This document shows, piece by piece, positions 46,566 to 56,400 of a stretch of DNA of 64,000 bases. The stretch lies in the NCBI RefSeq assembly GCF_017355785.1, contig NZ_JAFEWE010000005.1, positions 310,001 through 374,000 on the forward strand. Direction: 5' to 3'. The first letter of the stretch is position 1; each line of letters starts with the position of its first letter. The stretch comes from Desertivirga arenae. GTDB lineage: Bacteria > Bacteroidota > Bacteroidia > Sphingobacteriales > Sphingobacteriaceae. The translations under genes and the position numbers were made by a program. The notes under the pieces were generated by a model. It was not told the origin of the DNA and searched no databases. It saw only the letters and a list, made by a program, of their open reading frames with translations.

Positions 46566-46748
46566 TTATTCTTTTTCTTTATTTTTCAGCTCACTTACCT
46601 CTGCCCTACCTTCTTGCGCTGCATTCTTGATTTCTAAATAGGCCTTACGTAGACGAGTACCTGCAGCCTTGTTTCCTTTTTCGTAAAATGCAGTTGCATC
46701 AGCCTCTGCTGCAGCAATTAGTTCTTTTAGTTTTGCAAATGATGACAT
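46566..46748 (-). CDS. Histone H1-like protein HC1 family
   Basis: A 60-residue, highly charged helical protein (FAKLKELIAAAEADATAFYE, then KGNKAAGTRLRKAYLEIKN and AEVSELKNKEKE). The central KGNKAAGTR(L/V)RK block is typical of the HC1-like proteins found in most Bacteroidota, named for chlamydial histone H1-like Hc1. These are thought to bind DNA or to affect nucleoid structure. Short, single-gene unit with a strong terminator, as for an abundant protein. Confidence 0.9.
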   Translation of the reverse strand: MSSFAKLKELIAAAEADATAFYEKGNKAAGTRLRKAYLEIKNAAQEGRAEVSELKNKEKE

Positions 46749-46848
46749 AGTTAATTTTGTTTTAATACCCCTAAGGTAGTATTTATCGCGGAATTAGAGG
46801 AATTATTGAAATTTCTGATGAGATAATCTTAATTTTTTTCATTCGCGA

Positions 46849-47667
46849 CTATCCATCCAGGCAATTACTATTGAAAATGATGATCGGCAGATAAGTTTTC
46901 AAGGCGAAATCCTTGGTTACGCTTTTGTGAAATAAACGCTGCAGGAAGCCGTGTTTTTTACCAATTACCGAGATTATTTGAACTTGCTGGCAAGTTGCAA
47001 ATTCCAGTAACCCCTCCTTTATATTCGAAACATTGATATAGTGATATTCTGGTTGCTCGCTTTCAAACATCCGCTGTAAGGTAGCCAGTTCGGAATTAAC
47101 ATCCGGATCGGGCTCTTCCGAAAACCAAACGTTCACGATAAGTAGTTGTGCTTTGAGCTCTTTAACAAACCATTTAACAGTGGTATCAGGGGTAAATTTG
47201 GTTACTTCATTCAGGTCTGTTGCAAGGGCAACTTTCCTGATTTCTTCAAACTTAACATTTTCTGGAATTAATATTACCGGGATAGATGATTTGGAAATAA
47301 TATGCAAAGTATTACTTCCTGCTATGGCTCTTTCTATTCTGCCTTTTCCTGTTGTCGACATAACAATTAACTCTACCTTATGCCTTTGAACTAGATCTGA
47401 GACCCCATCAATAAGAAGAGAATCATTTAAGTAGGTTTCTATACCTGTACCCTTTTTCACATGAGGTATAAGCCTTTCTTTAAATCCTTCTAATAAAGTT
47501 TTTGTTTGTTTATGTACGAGAGGTAACTCGGTAGCCCGGGAGGGCAAGGCTTTAGAATGGTATAAGAGGATAGACGAAATCTGTATTGTGTTGCTCAGAT
47601 TGACAGCCCAAAGAGCTGCATTGAAAGACGATTCTGAAAAATCTGTTGGGATTAAGATAGCTTTCAT
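46849..47667 (-). CDS. Universal stress protein, two tandem domains
   Basis: A 272-residue cytoplasmic protein made of two USP domains (about 1-145 and 150-270). The first opens with ILIPTDFSESSFNAALWAVNL and carries the nucleotide-binding-like STTGKGRIERAIAGSNT near 100-118; the second opens with KVALATDLNEVTKF and ends with IGKKHGFLQRLFHKSVT. Only the first domain keeps a clear glycine-rich ATP motif. Such proteins are induced by starvation or low oxygen. It lies alone between HC1 and the aspartate kinase. Confidence 0.93.
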   Translation of the reverse strand: MKAILIPTDFSESSFNAALWAVNLSNTIQISSILLYHSKALPSRATELPLVHKQTKTLLEGFKERLIPHVKKGTGIETYLNDSLLIDGVSDLVQRHKVELIVMSTTGKGRIERAIAGSNTLHIISKSSIPVILIPENVKFEEIRKVALATDLNEVTKFTPDTTVKWFVKELKAQLLIVNVWFSEEPDPDVNSELATLQRMFESEQPEYHYINVSNIKEGLLEFATCQQVQIISVIGKKHGFLQRLFHKSVTKDFALKTYLPIIIFNSNCLDG

Positions 47668-47813
47668 ATCAGTTAAATGAGGAGGAACAAACCTGTAGGT
47701 AAACAGTAGCTACTTCTAAATTGATTTCGGAGGTAGGAGTTTGACTAATGTTATACCCAATATTTTGATCCTCCCTTTACTTCCGGATCTGCTAATCCGG
47801 TTGATAATCTTCC

Positions 47814-49190
47814 CTACCCCACTGCATCATTCAGTGCGATTATAGCAGTTTTAAATTGCTCACGGGCAATAATAAATTGAATATTTACCTTCCTTAAGGC
47901 CACCCCCGCACTGATTATATTAATCTCATTTTTAGCAAGAGCGGTAGCACTTTTTGCCAGGAGGCCAGGCTGATCCATATTTGTCCCTAGAAGACAGACC
48001 ATGGCAACAGGCTCAACGGCAGTCTTCTCAAAGGCTTGTTCCAGGTCTTCGATCAATTGCTTCTTAAAATCCGATTCCCATATAACGATCGAAATGCTGT
48101 TTGCGCTTGTCGTTTTAAACGTATAACTAACATTGTGCTTTGCAAATAGTTGCATGATCTGCAGGTCGCTACCTACATTACCAACCATCAAGGGATCATA
48201 AACATCGATCAAAAGAAATTTATCAATCCCGGTGATCACTTCTACCCGCTTTAGAACAGATACATATTCCCTTGTTATAAGTGTACCTGGATGAGCAGGC
48301 TCAAAAGTGTTCTTTATTCTAAGGTTGATGCCACTAATTTCAAGAGGTTTTGAAGCTTTAGGATGGATGGCCTCCATGCCTACATCCGCTAACTGATCTG
48401 CAATATCGTAATTAGTATATCCCACAGGCTTCACGTTGTCTATTCCAACAATACCAGGATCCGCAGTAGATAAATGGTACTCCTTGTGTATAATGGCCTC
48501 TTCAGGTTTAAGAATTCCTGCAATTTTACTGAAAGTAACTTCCGAGTAGCCACGGTCGAATTCGCGCATAATACCTTCAGTTCCTTTTGCGTAACCCGTA
48601 ACAATACATAAGCAGCTATTCAGATCTATTGAAGAGAAAGTCTCTTTTATGCGTTGATCAATAGTGAAAGGGCGCTGGTCACCGAAGCCGCCGAGGTCTA
48701 CAAATATTGCATTGATATCCCTTTTTCTTAGAATATTACTCAGTACAAATGCAGAATGCGTTTCTCCTATTGAAGCTAGAATCTCGCGTGCGGCAAGTAA
48801 GATACCCTCCCGGCTAACATATCCAGAAGCGAGAATGTTAGCAAGGTTTTCGAGATAACCCTGCGCGGTTAGTACGTGGCTTTCAATGAATGTATTTGCT
48901 GCAGCAAGATCGAGTCCGAGATGAGAATAAGACTGGTTGATCTCCTTCAATCGTACAACCAATTGTTGGAGCGGCTGATGGAAGTCTTCATTATTAGCCA
49001 GACGGTGATAAACGCCCGGCTCAGCGGTTTTCTTATCTTCGAGGAGCAGGTTAGTAACACCGGAAAATGCCGATACAACAAAGACACGATTGTAAAGCTC
49101 TTCGCCAGACCGATTGTACAAAATGATATTATCAATCACCTCAGAAAGAGCACTCATTGAAGTACCCCCAATTTTTTCTACTGTCAACAT
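47814..49190 (-). CDS. Aspartate kinase (similar to the ectoine-type subfamily)
   Basis: A 458-residue enzyme that phosphorylates aspartate, the first step to lysine, threonine and methionine. The N-terminus TVEKIGGTSMS differs from the usual KFGGTSV and, with YNRVFVVSAFSGVTNLLLE and KKTAEPGVYHRLA, resembles the Ask_Ect proteins that accompany ectoine genes, as far as I recall. Other blocks: GETHSAFVLS, TGYAKGTEGIMREFDRGYSEVT and VGMEAIHPKASKPLE. Two ACT domains follow (about 310-455). No ectABC genes lie here, so it may supply another aspartate-derived product. metA, which uses the same pathway, lies about 13 kb away. Confidence 0.9.
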   Translation of the reverse strand: MLTVEKIGGTSMSALSEVIDNIILYNRSGEELYNRVFVVSAFSGVTNLLLEDKKTAEPGVYHRLANNEDFHQPLQQLVVRLKEINQSYSHLGLDLAAANTFIESHVLTAQGYLENLANILASGYVSREGILLAAREILASIGETHSAFVLSNILRKRDINAIFVDLGGFGDQRPFTIDQRIKETFSSIDLNSCLCIVTGYAKGTEGIMREFDRGYSEVTFSKIAGILKPEEAIIHKEYHLSTADPGIVGIDNVKPVGYTNYDIADQLADVGMEAIHPKASKPLEISGINLRIKNTFEPAHPGTLITREYVSVLKRVEVITGIDKFLLIDVYDPLMVGNVGSDLQIMQLFAKHNVSYTFKTTSANSISIVIWESDFKKQLIEDLEQAFEKTAVEPVAMVCLLGTNMDQPGLLAKSATALAKNEINIISAGVALRKVNIQFIIAREQFKTAIIALNDAVG

Positions 49191-49304
49191 AATTAACCTT
49201 GAAGGGGCGAAGCTATTAAATATATTCCTATTATTCCATCAGAAGCTTGTACTAGAGTAAAATGCACCTTATACAGTAAAATGTATAAGGTGCACACTTC
49301 CCAA

Positions 49305-50099
49305 CTATATGATTGTTTTTATCGTTCCGCCTTCAACCCTGATAGCAGCTCCATTGATGGCAGATGCCAAAGGGCTAACATAATAAGCTACGGTATTGGC
49401 CACCTCCTCCACTGATGCGAAACGTTGAATCAAAGATGTTGGCCTGATATCTTTGAAGAAGTTCTGCTCGGCTTCCGGTGCTGAAATCCCAGCAGCTTCA
49501 GCCATTTCAGAAATAAAGCTTTCAATTCCTCTTGATTTTGTTGGTCCGGGTAAAATAGAATTTACTGTCACTCCTGTACCCTTTGTAAGCTCGGCCATAC
49601 CGCGGCTGACTGCTATCTGCGCAGTTTTTGTCATTCCGTAATGAACCATCTCACTTGCCACCGAAACGGCCGTTTCACTTGAAATAAAAATCACCCGTCC
49701 CCAGTTGTTTTTTAACATTTTAGGGAACAGGTATCGCGATAAGCGTACACCGCTCATTACGTTCATATCAAAAAAGCGGAACCAATCCTCATCTGAGATA
49801 TCTTCAAAGGGTCTTGGTTCAAATATTCCTGCATTATTTATAAGGATATCAATAGGAGGAAGATTTCTGAGTAAATCGTTTATCTCATCTACCTTTAAAA
49901 AATCGGCAGCAATACCTGAAACATTATTATTAGATGATGTTTTTTTCAAAGCTAGAACAGCTGCATCAACCGCACCCTGAGTTCTTCCATTGATAATGAC
50001 TGTGGCACCTTCTGCAGCGAGGCGCCCGGCTATTGCGTAACCGATTCCAGCTGTTGATCCGCTAATGAAAGCAGTTTTATTTTTTAATTGTAAATCCAT
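49305..50099 (-). CDS. Short-chain dehydrogenase/reductase
   Basis: A 264-residue classical SDR. The cofactor site is FISGSTAGIGYAIAG (about 9-23), NNAG (about 88-91) in DILINNAGIFEPR, and the catalytic Ser, Tyr and Lys are in FISSETAVSVASEMVHYGMTKTA (Y-x-x-x-K). The C-terminus lacks any extension. It is 15 bases downstream of the DJ-1/PfpI gene, one transcript. The pair may belong to carbonyl or oxidant detoxification. The substrate is unknown. Confidence 0.94.
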   Translation of the reverse strand: MDLQLKNKTAFISGSTAGIGYAIAGRLAAEGATVIINGRTQGAVDAAVLALKKTSSNNNVSGIAADFLKVDEINDLLRNLPPIDILINNAGIFEPRPFEDISDEDWFRFFDMNVMSGVRLSRYLFPKMLKNNWGRVIFISSETAVSVASEMVHYGMTKTAQIAVSRGMAELTKGTGVTVNSILPGPTKSRGIESFISEMAEAAGISAPEAEQNFFKDIRPTSLIQRFASVEEVANTVAYYVSPLASAINGAAIRVEGGTIKTII

Positions 50100-50114
50100 T
50101 TTATTTTTGAAAAT

Positions 50115-50900
50115 TTATTTGTTTATAATCTCTAAAATCGCCTTCCCCACACTACTGGCAGACTGTGGGTTTTGTCCAGTAATCACTCTTGCGTCAATAG
50201 CTACATGAACTTGCCAGGGTGCAGACTTCTCAAACTTTGACCCTCGCTCTATCAATTTCGTCTCGAGAGAAAATGGCACAATCTCATTCATTTTAACTTC
50301 TGTCTCTTCTTCGTTGGTAAATGCGTTGATCTTCTTCCCCTCAATCAGATATTTGCCGTTGCTAAGCTTGATATTTACAAGACCGGCTGGTCCGTGACAA
50401 ACAGCAGCCACTACTCCCCCTCTCTCGTATATATCCCGGGCAATGGCTGCCAATTTTGTATCTTCTGCTAAATCCCACATGGCGCCATGCCCTCCTGCAT
50501 AAAAAATTGCATCGTATTCTGCTGCCTTCACTTGAGCAGGACTCAAGGTATTATTAATCTTATCAGAATAAACCTTATCATTCCAAAACCGGGCATTAAT
50601 CTCATCAGTTAAATCGAATCCGTCTATGGGCGCCTTTCCCCCCTTCGGACTTACAAAGTCGATCTCAAATCCCGCATTTCTCAACACCTCCCAGGGATGG
50701 GAGACTTCAGATAAATAATATCCCGTAGGTTCTCCAGTAGATCCCTTTTTGTCGTGGCTAGTCACCACGAATAAAATTTTCTTTTTCATAGCTTTTGATT
50801 TTTTGATGTGGGTATTTCCTTGTGAAAGTACTGCAACTGGTGTCAGAAACAGTATAAGCGCCGTGGAGAGGCGGCGTAGAACCTTAAAATTTATATTCAT
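50115..50900 (-). CDS. DJ-1/PfpI (class I glutamine amidotransferase-like) protein, exported form
   Basis: A 261-residue protein of the Hsp31/YajL type. The nucleophile Cys is in AAVCHGPAGL (about residue 167) with the conserved Glu in the early YYLSEVSHPWEVL block and DAIFYAGGHGAMWDL nearby. Members act as glyoxalase III or chaperone-like enzymes. The first 29 residues (FKVLRRLSTALILFLTPVAV) look like a signal or membrane anchor, so this form is probably periplasmic; an internal Met at residue 38 (KAMKKKILFVVTS) would give a cytoplasmic form. It shares a transcript with the SDR, 15 bases apart. Confidence 0.92.
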   Translation of the reverse strand: MNINFKVLRRLSTALILFLTPVAVLSQGNTHIKKSKAMKKKILFVVTSHDKKGSTGEPTGYYLSEVSHPWEVLRNAGFEIDFVSPKGGKAPIDGFDLTDEINARFWNDKVYSDKINNTLSPAQVKAAEYDAIFYAGGHGAMWDLAEDTKLAAIARDIYERGGVVAAVCHGPAGLVNIKLSNGKYLIEGKKINAFTNEEETEVKMNEIVPFSLETKLIERGSKFEKSAPWQVHVAIDARVITGQNPQSASSVGKAILEIINK

Positions 50901-51077
50901 AGTCTTGCTTTATTTCCTTCGCAAAATTGTAGCTAAGGCAAGACTTAGCACAGGAATGAGGTCACTAATTTGATGTGAGGTAAGTCACACCTTAAAGGGC
51001 TCCCAATCGATGGAAAAAAGATCGTTGAAACTGAAAGGTGACTAAAAGATGCTAAGGCTATCACAAAAGGAAGCCCT

Positions 51078-51640
51078 TTAACTGGTTAAACGACTTAAAG
51101 TCTCGCGCGAAACTCCGAGATAAGCTGCAATAAGAGATTTGGGAACGCGCTGAATTAAAGAAGGATGTTGCTGCATAAGTTGCTCATATCTCTCTTTCGC
51201 GTTATTATTCATTAATGATAAGATTCTTTGTTGAAGGGCAATATAGCCTCCATTTGATTTCCTTCTGAAGAAATGCTCGACTTTATGTATTTCGGCACAC
51301 AACTTCTCGCGGTTTAAAAGCGAGAGGCAAAGTACTTCAACATCTTCAAGGCAAACTATATCAAGAGTAGCATTAGTTTGGTTGAAATAGGCTTGGTAAT
51401 CGCAGATCCACCAGTCAACCATTGCAAATTGGAGGATATGTTCCTTACCGTCGGAATTAGTGAATGAAGCTTTTAGCAACCCCTTTAAAAAAAAAAATCA
51501 TTAAAAACAGGGCTATCAGCTTGAATTAGAAACTGATGCTTTTTAAACTTACGCGACGTAAAATGGGATAAAATGTACTCAAATTCCTGATCCGTAAGGG
51601 GGCTGAATTTCTCTATATGACTGCGCAATTCAATGCTCAT
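51078..51640 (-). pseudogene. Crp/Fnr-family regulator gene split by a frameshift in a poly-T tract
   Basis: From the ATG at 51638-51640 the frame encodes MSIELRSHIEKFSPL and continues through FKKHQFLIQADSP to NDFFF, then meets a stop in a run of 11 T (plus-strand A run 51487-51497). One more T would give NDFFFLKGLLKASF and join the remaining frame, which holds the rest of a cyclic-nucleotide-binding domain (WWICDYQAYFNQTNATLDIV) and the Crp helix-turn-helix (SLIAAYLGVSRETLSRL). Without the shift the protein would be about 188 residues, normal for the family. The downstream part alone begins only at a TTG. It lies 177 bases from the DJ-1/SDR operon, a likely target. Confidence 0.85.
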
Positions 51641-51644
51641 CCAA

Positions 51645-51652
51645 CAAATTTA
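51645..51652 (-). promoter_or_regulatory. -7 element 4 bases from the Crp/Fnr start codon
   Basis: Read leftward, TAAATTTG (51652-51645) is a perfect TAnnTTTG match followed by TTGG and then ATG. The transcript would begin at or near the ATG, i.e. be leaderless. The same arrangement precedes the LLM gene at 62215. Confidence 0.55.
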
Positions 51653-51665
51653 GCTAAACTTGGTC

Positions 51666-53105
51666 CTATTGAAACTTAATCACTACAAGTTTCTTATCCT
51701 GCTTGTCATAATAGGCAAACTGATGATAATTGTTAGCAACAAATACAGATGAACCATCCTCTGGAATTTTGATGGACTCTGAAAATTCTTGTATTTGCTC
51801 TGCTACAGAAAGCTTCATTTCTCCTTCAATATGTTGCCCGGAAGAAGGATTAGCAAGTGCCTTAAAGCGGGTAACTCGATTCCAGGATGCACCTCCTCCA
51901 AAAGTAGGGTAAAATGACATGCTTGCACCTCCCATTGGCATAAACCCCCCGGTTGTCTGGGTTATTTTTTTATAAGCGCCAACAGTAATTTCGTCCTGGC
52001 CATAAGAATTCCTCACAGCCGTAATAACCGGATCTCCGTTGGTAACTTTTCTCAGAAACTGCTTTGTTTTTGAAAGCTCTCTACTGGCGTTCATAGAATA
52101 TACCGTTCCACCCCCATCTTGGGTTATAGGCGTGTTTCTAAAGTGAATAAGGTCTTCTGCTGCTGTATAAAATTTAGCGATTTGCTCACCAGTATTAAAG
52201 TCGTTAATGGTGATACCAAGACCTTCGGAACTGGCAAGGACAGAATACAGGCGGTCTTTTAACAGAAAAGAATTAAACTTAGAAAAGTATTCATTCTCCT
52301 GATCACTACATTTTCTTTTTACTTCCCTAATGCTTACCTCACTATTACCCAAATTAAATATCAACAACTTTAATGATTCTGGATCTTTATCCATTAATAA
52401 AATTAAGCTATCATTCCTCAAGTATAATTTATTAGGCGCATCAGCAATATCTGCTTCACACTCTATCTCTGGGTCAACTATTGCTATGTCAGCAGATTTT
52501 GATAAGCCAGAATATGAAGACAGTTCGTTCCATAAACTCCCATTTCGTAGATTTTTGTTTATTCCGTTTACTGTCAGGTCAAAGCGTACCTTATTTATTT
52601 TATCAGCTCCGGCAAATTTATAAACATTGAAGACGGCGGATTTTTTGGAGGCAGTGATGTAGAGAAAATTATTAGGAGAATTGAGTTGTCCTAGTATCTT
52701 TTCACCCTTGAATTCCAATGGCAATGTATATTCCTTAACTACCCCGGTCACCACATCTACCTCCTTATTAATTAAATTACCGAGATAGGTCGACTTTAAA
52801 TAAATCTCTATTTTATCCTTGTTAATAAAGCCGCCTAGAAATTGCTCATCTCCAGCTGTCGTTTCAACGTTTTTTATGGCCTGCATCTTACTGTCAAACA
52901 AAAACACTTTCAAGCGTTCATCATTTTTCAGCAACACGCAACTGCTACTTTTGGTGGAATCGGAAATACTTTTAATCCTTATTGGGCCATGCCCTCCGCG
53001 CCAGCCAATAATCTGCTCAAAAGGTTTATCCTGACTAAATGCAAATTGACTAAAGAAAATGCATAGGGAGGTAATTAGAATTCTAATAAAAATGTGAGGG
53101 TTCAC
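51666..53105 (-). CDS. Hypothetical exported protein, 479 residues
   Basis: I recognise no family. It has a signal peptide (FIRILITSLCIFFSQFAFSQ) and a beta-rich mature part, with repeated strands of the form K.YLF.....I that suggest a propeller-like or barrel-like fold (VVTGVVKEYTLPLEFKGEK; LKLLIFNLGNSEVSI; YHQFAYYDKQDKKLVVIKF). A Gly/Met-rich stretch (TTGGFMPMGGASMSFYPTFGG, about 395-415) is unusual. It is probably periplasmic or on the surface. It ends 25 bases before the Crp/Fnr start codon and could be the first gene of that transcript. Confidence 0.7.
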   Translation of the reverse strand: MNPHIFIRILITSLCIFFSQFAFSQDKPFEQIIGWRGGHGPIRIKSISDSTKSSSCVLLKNDERLKVFLFDSKMQAIKNVETTAGDEQFLGGFINKDKIEIYLKSTYLGNLINKEVDVVTGVVKEYTLPLEFKGEKILGQLNSPNNFLYITASKKSAVFNVYKFAGADKINKVRFDLTVNGINKNLRNGSLWNELSSYSGLSKSADIAIVDPEIECEADIADAPNKLYLRNDSLILLMDKDPESLKLLIFNLGNSEVSIREVKRKCSDQENEYFSKFNSFLLKDRLYSVLASSEGLGITINDFNTGEQIAKFYTAAEDLIHFRNTPITQDGGGTVYSMNASRELSKTKQFLRKVTNGDPVITAVRNSYGQDEITVGAYKKITQTTGGFMPMGGASMSFYPTFGGGASWNRVTRFKALANPSSGQHIEGEMKLSVAEQIQEFSESIKIPEDGSSVFVANNYHQFAYYDKQDKKLVVIKFQ

Positions 53106-53184
53106 GGCTATTAAATTTATAGGGTAAAGATAAGAAGATTCTCGTAAAGATTCGATTTAAGAAACGTAGACCCGCCATTTAACA

Positions 53185-53228
53185 GTTTCATTGCATATTT
53201 TATCTCCTTTCATGTTTCATTGCATATT
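53185..53228 (+). repeat. Direct repeat of 15 bases upstream of the second susC
   Basis: GTTTCATTGCATATT occurs at 53185-53199 and again at 53214-53228, period 29 bases. It lies about 210 bases before the susC ATG in a 333-base spacer (53106-53438) that otherwise shows a -7-like TAACCTTTG near 53407 (one base longer than consensus) and CTGTCATTAA near 53418, which recalls half a Pho box. Direct repeats of this kind are typical of regulator-binding sites. Confidence 0.55.
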
Positions 53229-53438
53229 CCCCAATTGAGAACTACTTGCACACTCCTCCTAAATATTTAATTATAAACCTAAAAACAGCCGGACATTACG
53301 TTGCTGTAATATCTTTATTAATACAACTTAAACACTTAATAATTATCAGTATTTAAAGTAACATAAGGATAAAAAACCAAAAGCTAATTCCTTAACCTCC
53401 ATCTCTAACCTTTGCCCTGTCATTAATCAAGCTCTTAT

Positions 53439-56400
53439 ATGATGAATTTTCTACTTACCTACGTAAAGGGTATCCTTTTACTCTTCTTTCTTTTATCGGG
53501 CGTAGCTCAAGCACAAACAGCACTGGTAAAAGGCCAGGTACTCTCTCTCGAAACTAATAAACCTTTAGCAGGGGTTTCAATAAAGGTTAAAGGTACAAAT
53601 CGGGGAACCTCCTCTGATCTTGAGGGGAAATTTTCAATTAATGCTAACTCCACCGAAACCCTAATCGCTACCTTTATTGGCTATACATCGGAAGAGGTTT
53701 TAGCAAGGGAAGCGTCTGTTATCTACATGGCTTCTGAATCAAAAGCACTTAACGAGGTAGTAGTAACAGCCTTAGGTATTAAAAGAGAGGAGAAGTCCTT
53801 AGGATACGCTGCACAAAGCCTAAAAAACGATGCAGTTACCGATGCAAGAACCACTAACTGGGTGAATTCCCTTTCAGGCAAAGTTGCAGGACTCAACATT
53901 CAGGGAACTGGGTCGGGTCCTGTGTCTTCATCGCGAATTACCTTAAGAGGGGAATCTTCGCTCAACCTTGACAATAATCAGGCGCTTATTGTCGTGGACG
54001 GTATCCCTGTCAGTAATAAGATAACCGGTACTGGTTTTAAAGCTCACCTTGCTACAGACAGTCCTGTGGATTTTGGTTCAAGTATGTCTGATATCAATCC
54101 TGATGATATAGAAACCGTCACTGTACTTAAAGGCGCAGGGGCTACTGCTTTGTATGGAAGCCGTGCAGCATCAGGAGCTATTATTATCACTACTAAGTCT
54201 GGTAAAGCACAAAAAGGTATTGGTGTTACCTATAACACTACAGTAAGTTTTGACCAGGTAAATCGCTGGCCCGATTATCAGTTCGAATACGGTGAAGGTC
54301 GGACAGATAGCTATTATTCGTATGGCAACACTGCCGATGGTATGAATACCAGTACAACGGCCTCAGCAGGCCGGGCCTGGGGACCAAAATTCGATGGCCA
54401 GATGTATTATCAATACAATCCTTCTGCTGCGGATGGAATTTCAACTGAAAGGACACCTTGGGTGGCAGACAAAAATTACATTTCAGACTACTTTAAAACA
54501 GGAAGAACGCTTACTAATAGCGTAAATCTTGAGGGTGGCTCTGATAAGGGTTCGATCAGGGCGTCAATTACTCATATGACGAATGACTGGATCGTGGAGA
54601 ATACTGGTTTCAAAAGATTGACTACTGCCCTATCTGCTAACTATAAATTAACAGATAAATTAAAGGTTTCAGCTAAAGCAAATTACACCAACAAGAAAAG
54701 CGATAATCTTCCATCAGCGGGTTACAATAATCAAACACTGATGTATTTCCTGATCATCGGAACGGCACCAAACATTAAGGCAGATTGGTTTAAACCCATG
54801 TGGAAACCAGGTTTGGAGGGCGTTCAACAATTCCAGCCATTTAACCCTGGACCAGATAATCCTTACATTGAGATGTATGAGGTTTTAAATACCATGAACC
54901 GTCATGGTATTGTCGGAGGTCTTACTGCAAACTATACTTTTTCCCCTAAGCTGGAACTGATGGTAAGAAGCGGACTGGATTTGGCCTTTGAATATCGTTC
55001 TCAACAACGTCCGTATAGCATTACCCGCTATCCACGAGGAATGTACAGGGAGCAAAACGTTTTTTCGAATGAGATCAATACAGACGCATTACTAACCTTT
55101 AAAGATAAGATCGGCTCCGATGTTTCCTTTAGCATTTCAGGAGGAGGAAATATAATGTCTCAAACCTATGATTTCGCTGGCATGTACGCTGATCAACTTG
55201 CACAGCCCGGCATTTATCAAATTTCGAACAGCTTAGACCAGGCCGTTGCAGATCCTCTTAAGACACGAAAGTCAATCCATAGTGCATATGGTTTGGCCCA
55301 GTTTTCATTCAAAGATAGGATCTTTGTTGATTTGACCGGAAGAAATGATTGGTCAAGCGCCTTGCCATATAAAAACAATTCTTTCTTCTATCCTTCAGTT
55401 AGTACGAGTTTCATCGCTAATGAAATATTTAATCTTCCGAAAGCTATTTCTTATGCAAAGCTTCGTTTGTCGCTTGCACAGGTAGGGAATGACACACGGC
55501 CTTACCAGGATCAGAAATACTATGACCGGATCTATAGTAACAGCTTTACCAACCCTTCTACACTTTACAATCCGGATCTTCAACCAGAAATCACTACTTC
55601 CACCGAAGCGGGTCTTGATGTACGATTGTTTCAAAACCGTCTTGGCCTGGACCTGGCAATATATAACAACAACAGTAAAAACCAAATCCTTGCTGTGCCT
55701 TTGGATCAGACTTCCGGGTATTCAAGTGCTTTGGTAAATGCAGGATTGATAAATAGCCGTGGATTGGAAGTTTCACTAAACGGAAAACCTGTAAAAGGCA
55801 AAAAGTTTAATTGGAGCACGACTTTAAACTGGGCTGCTAACAGAAGCTACGTGCGTGAATTGAGGGAAGGTATTACTAGTCAGATCCTGTATTCACACGA
55901 ATCCAATGTGAGTATAGAGGCCAGGGTTGGAGGACGAATGGGAGATCTTTACGGAAAAGGATTTCAAAGAGCTCCTGACGGACAGATCATTTACACTACG
56001 GAAGGAGTTCCAGCTACACCCGACCCGCTTCTTCGTAAATGGGGAAACGCATTTCCAGATTGGAAGGCAGGTTTGATGAACGAATTTTCGTTTAAAAATG
56101 TAAGAATAAGTGCATTAATTGAGGGTCAGGCAGGCGGAAGTATGTACTCTCAAACTAATCATAAGAATAATACATTAGGAAAAACAATGGTAACCTTACC
56201 TGGCCGGGATGAAGGGATCATTGGGTTAGGAGTTGTAAAGCAGACTGATGGCTCTTTTGTTCCAAATACTACACGGGTAAAGGCAATGACCTATTATGAC
56301 AACTATTATCAAATAGGTAATGCCGAGACTAACATATTCAGTACTGACTTCCTGAAATTGCGGGAAGCACGTATAGAATGGGACTTGCCTAAAAAATTAT

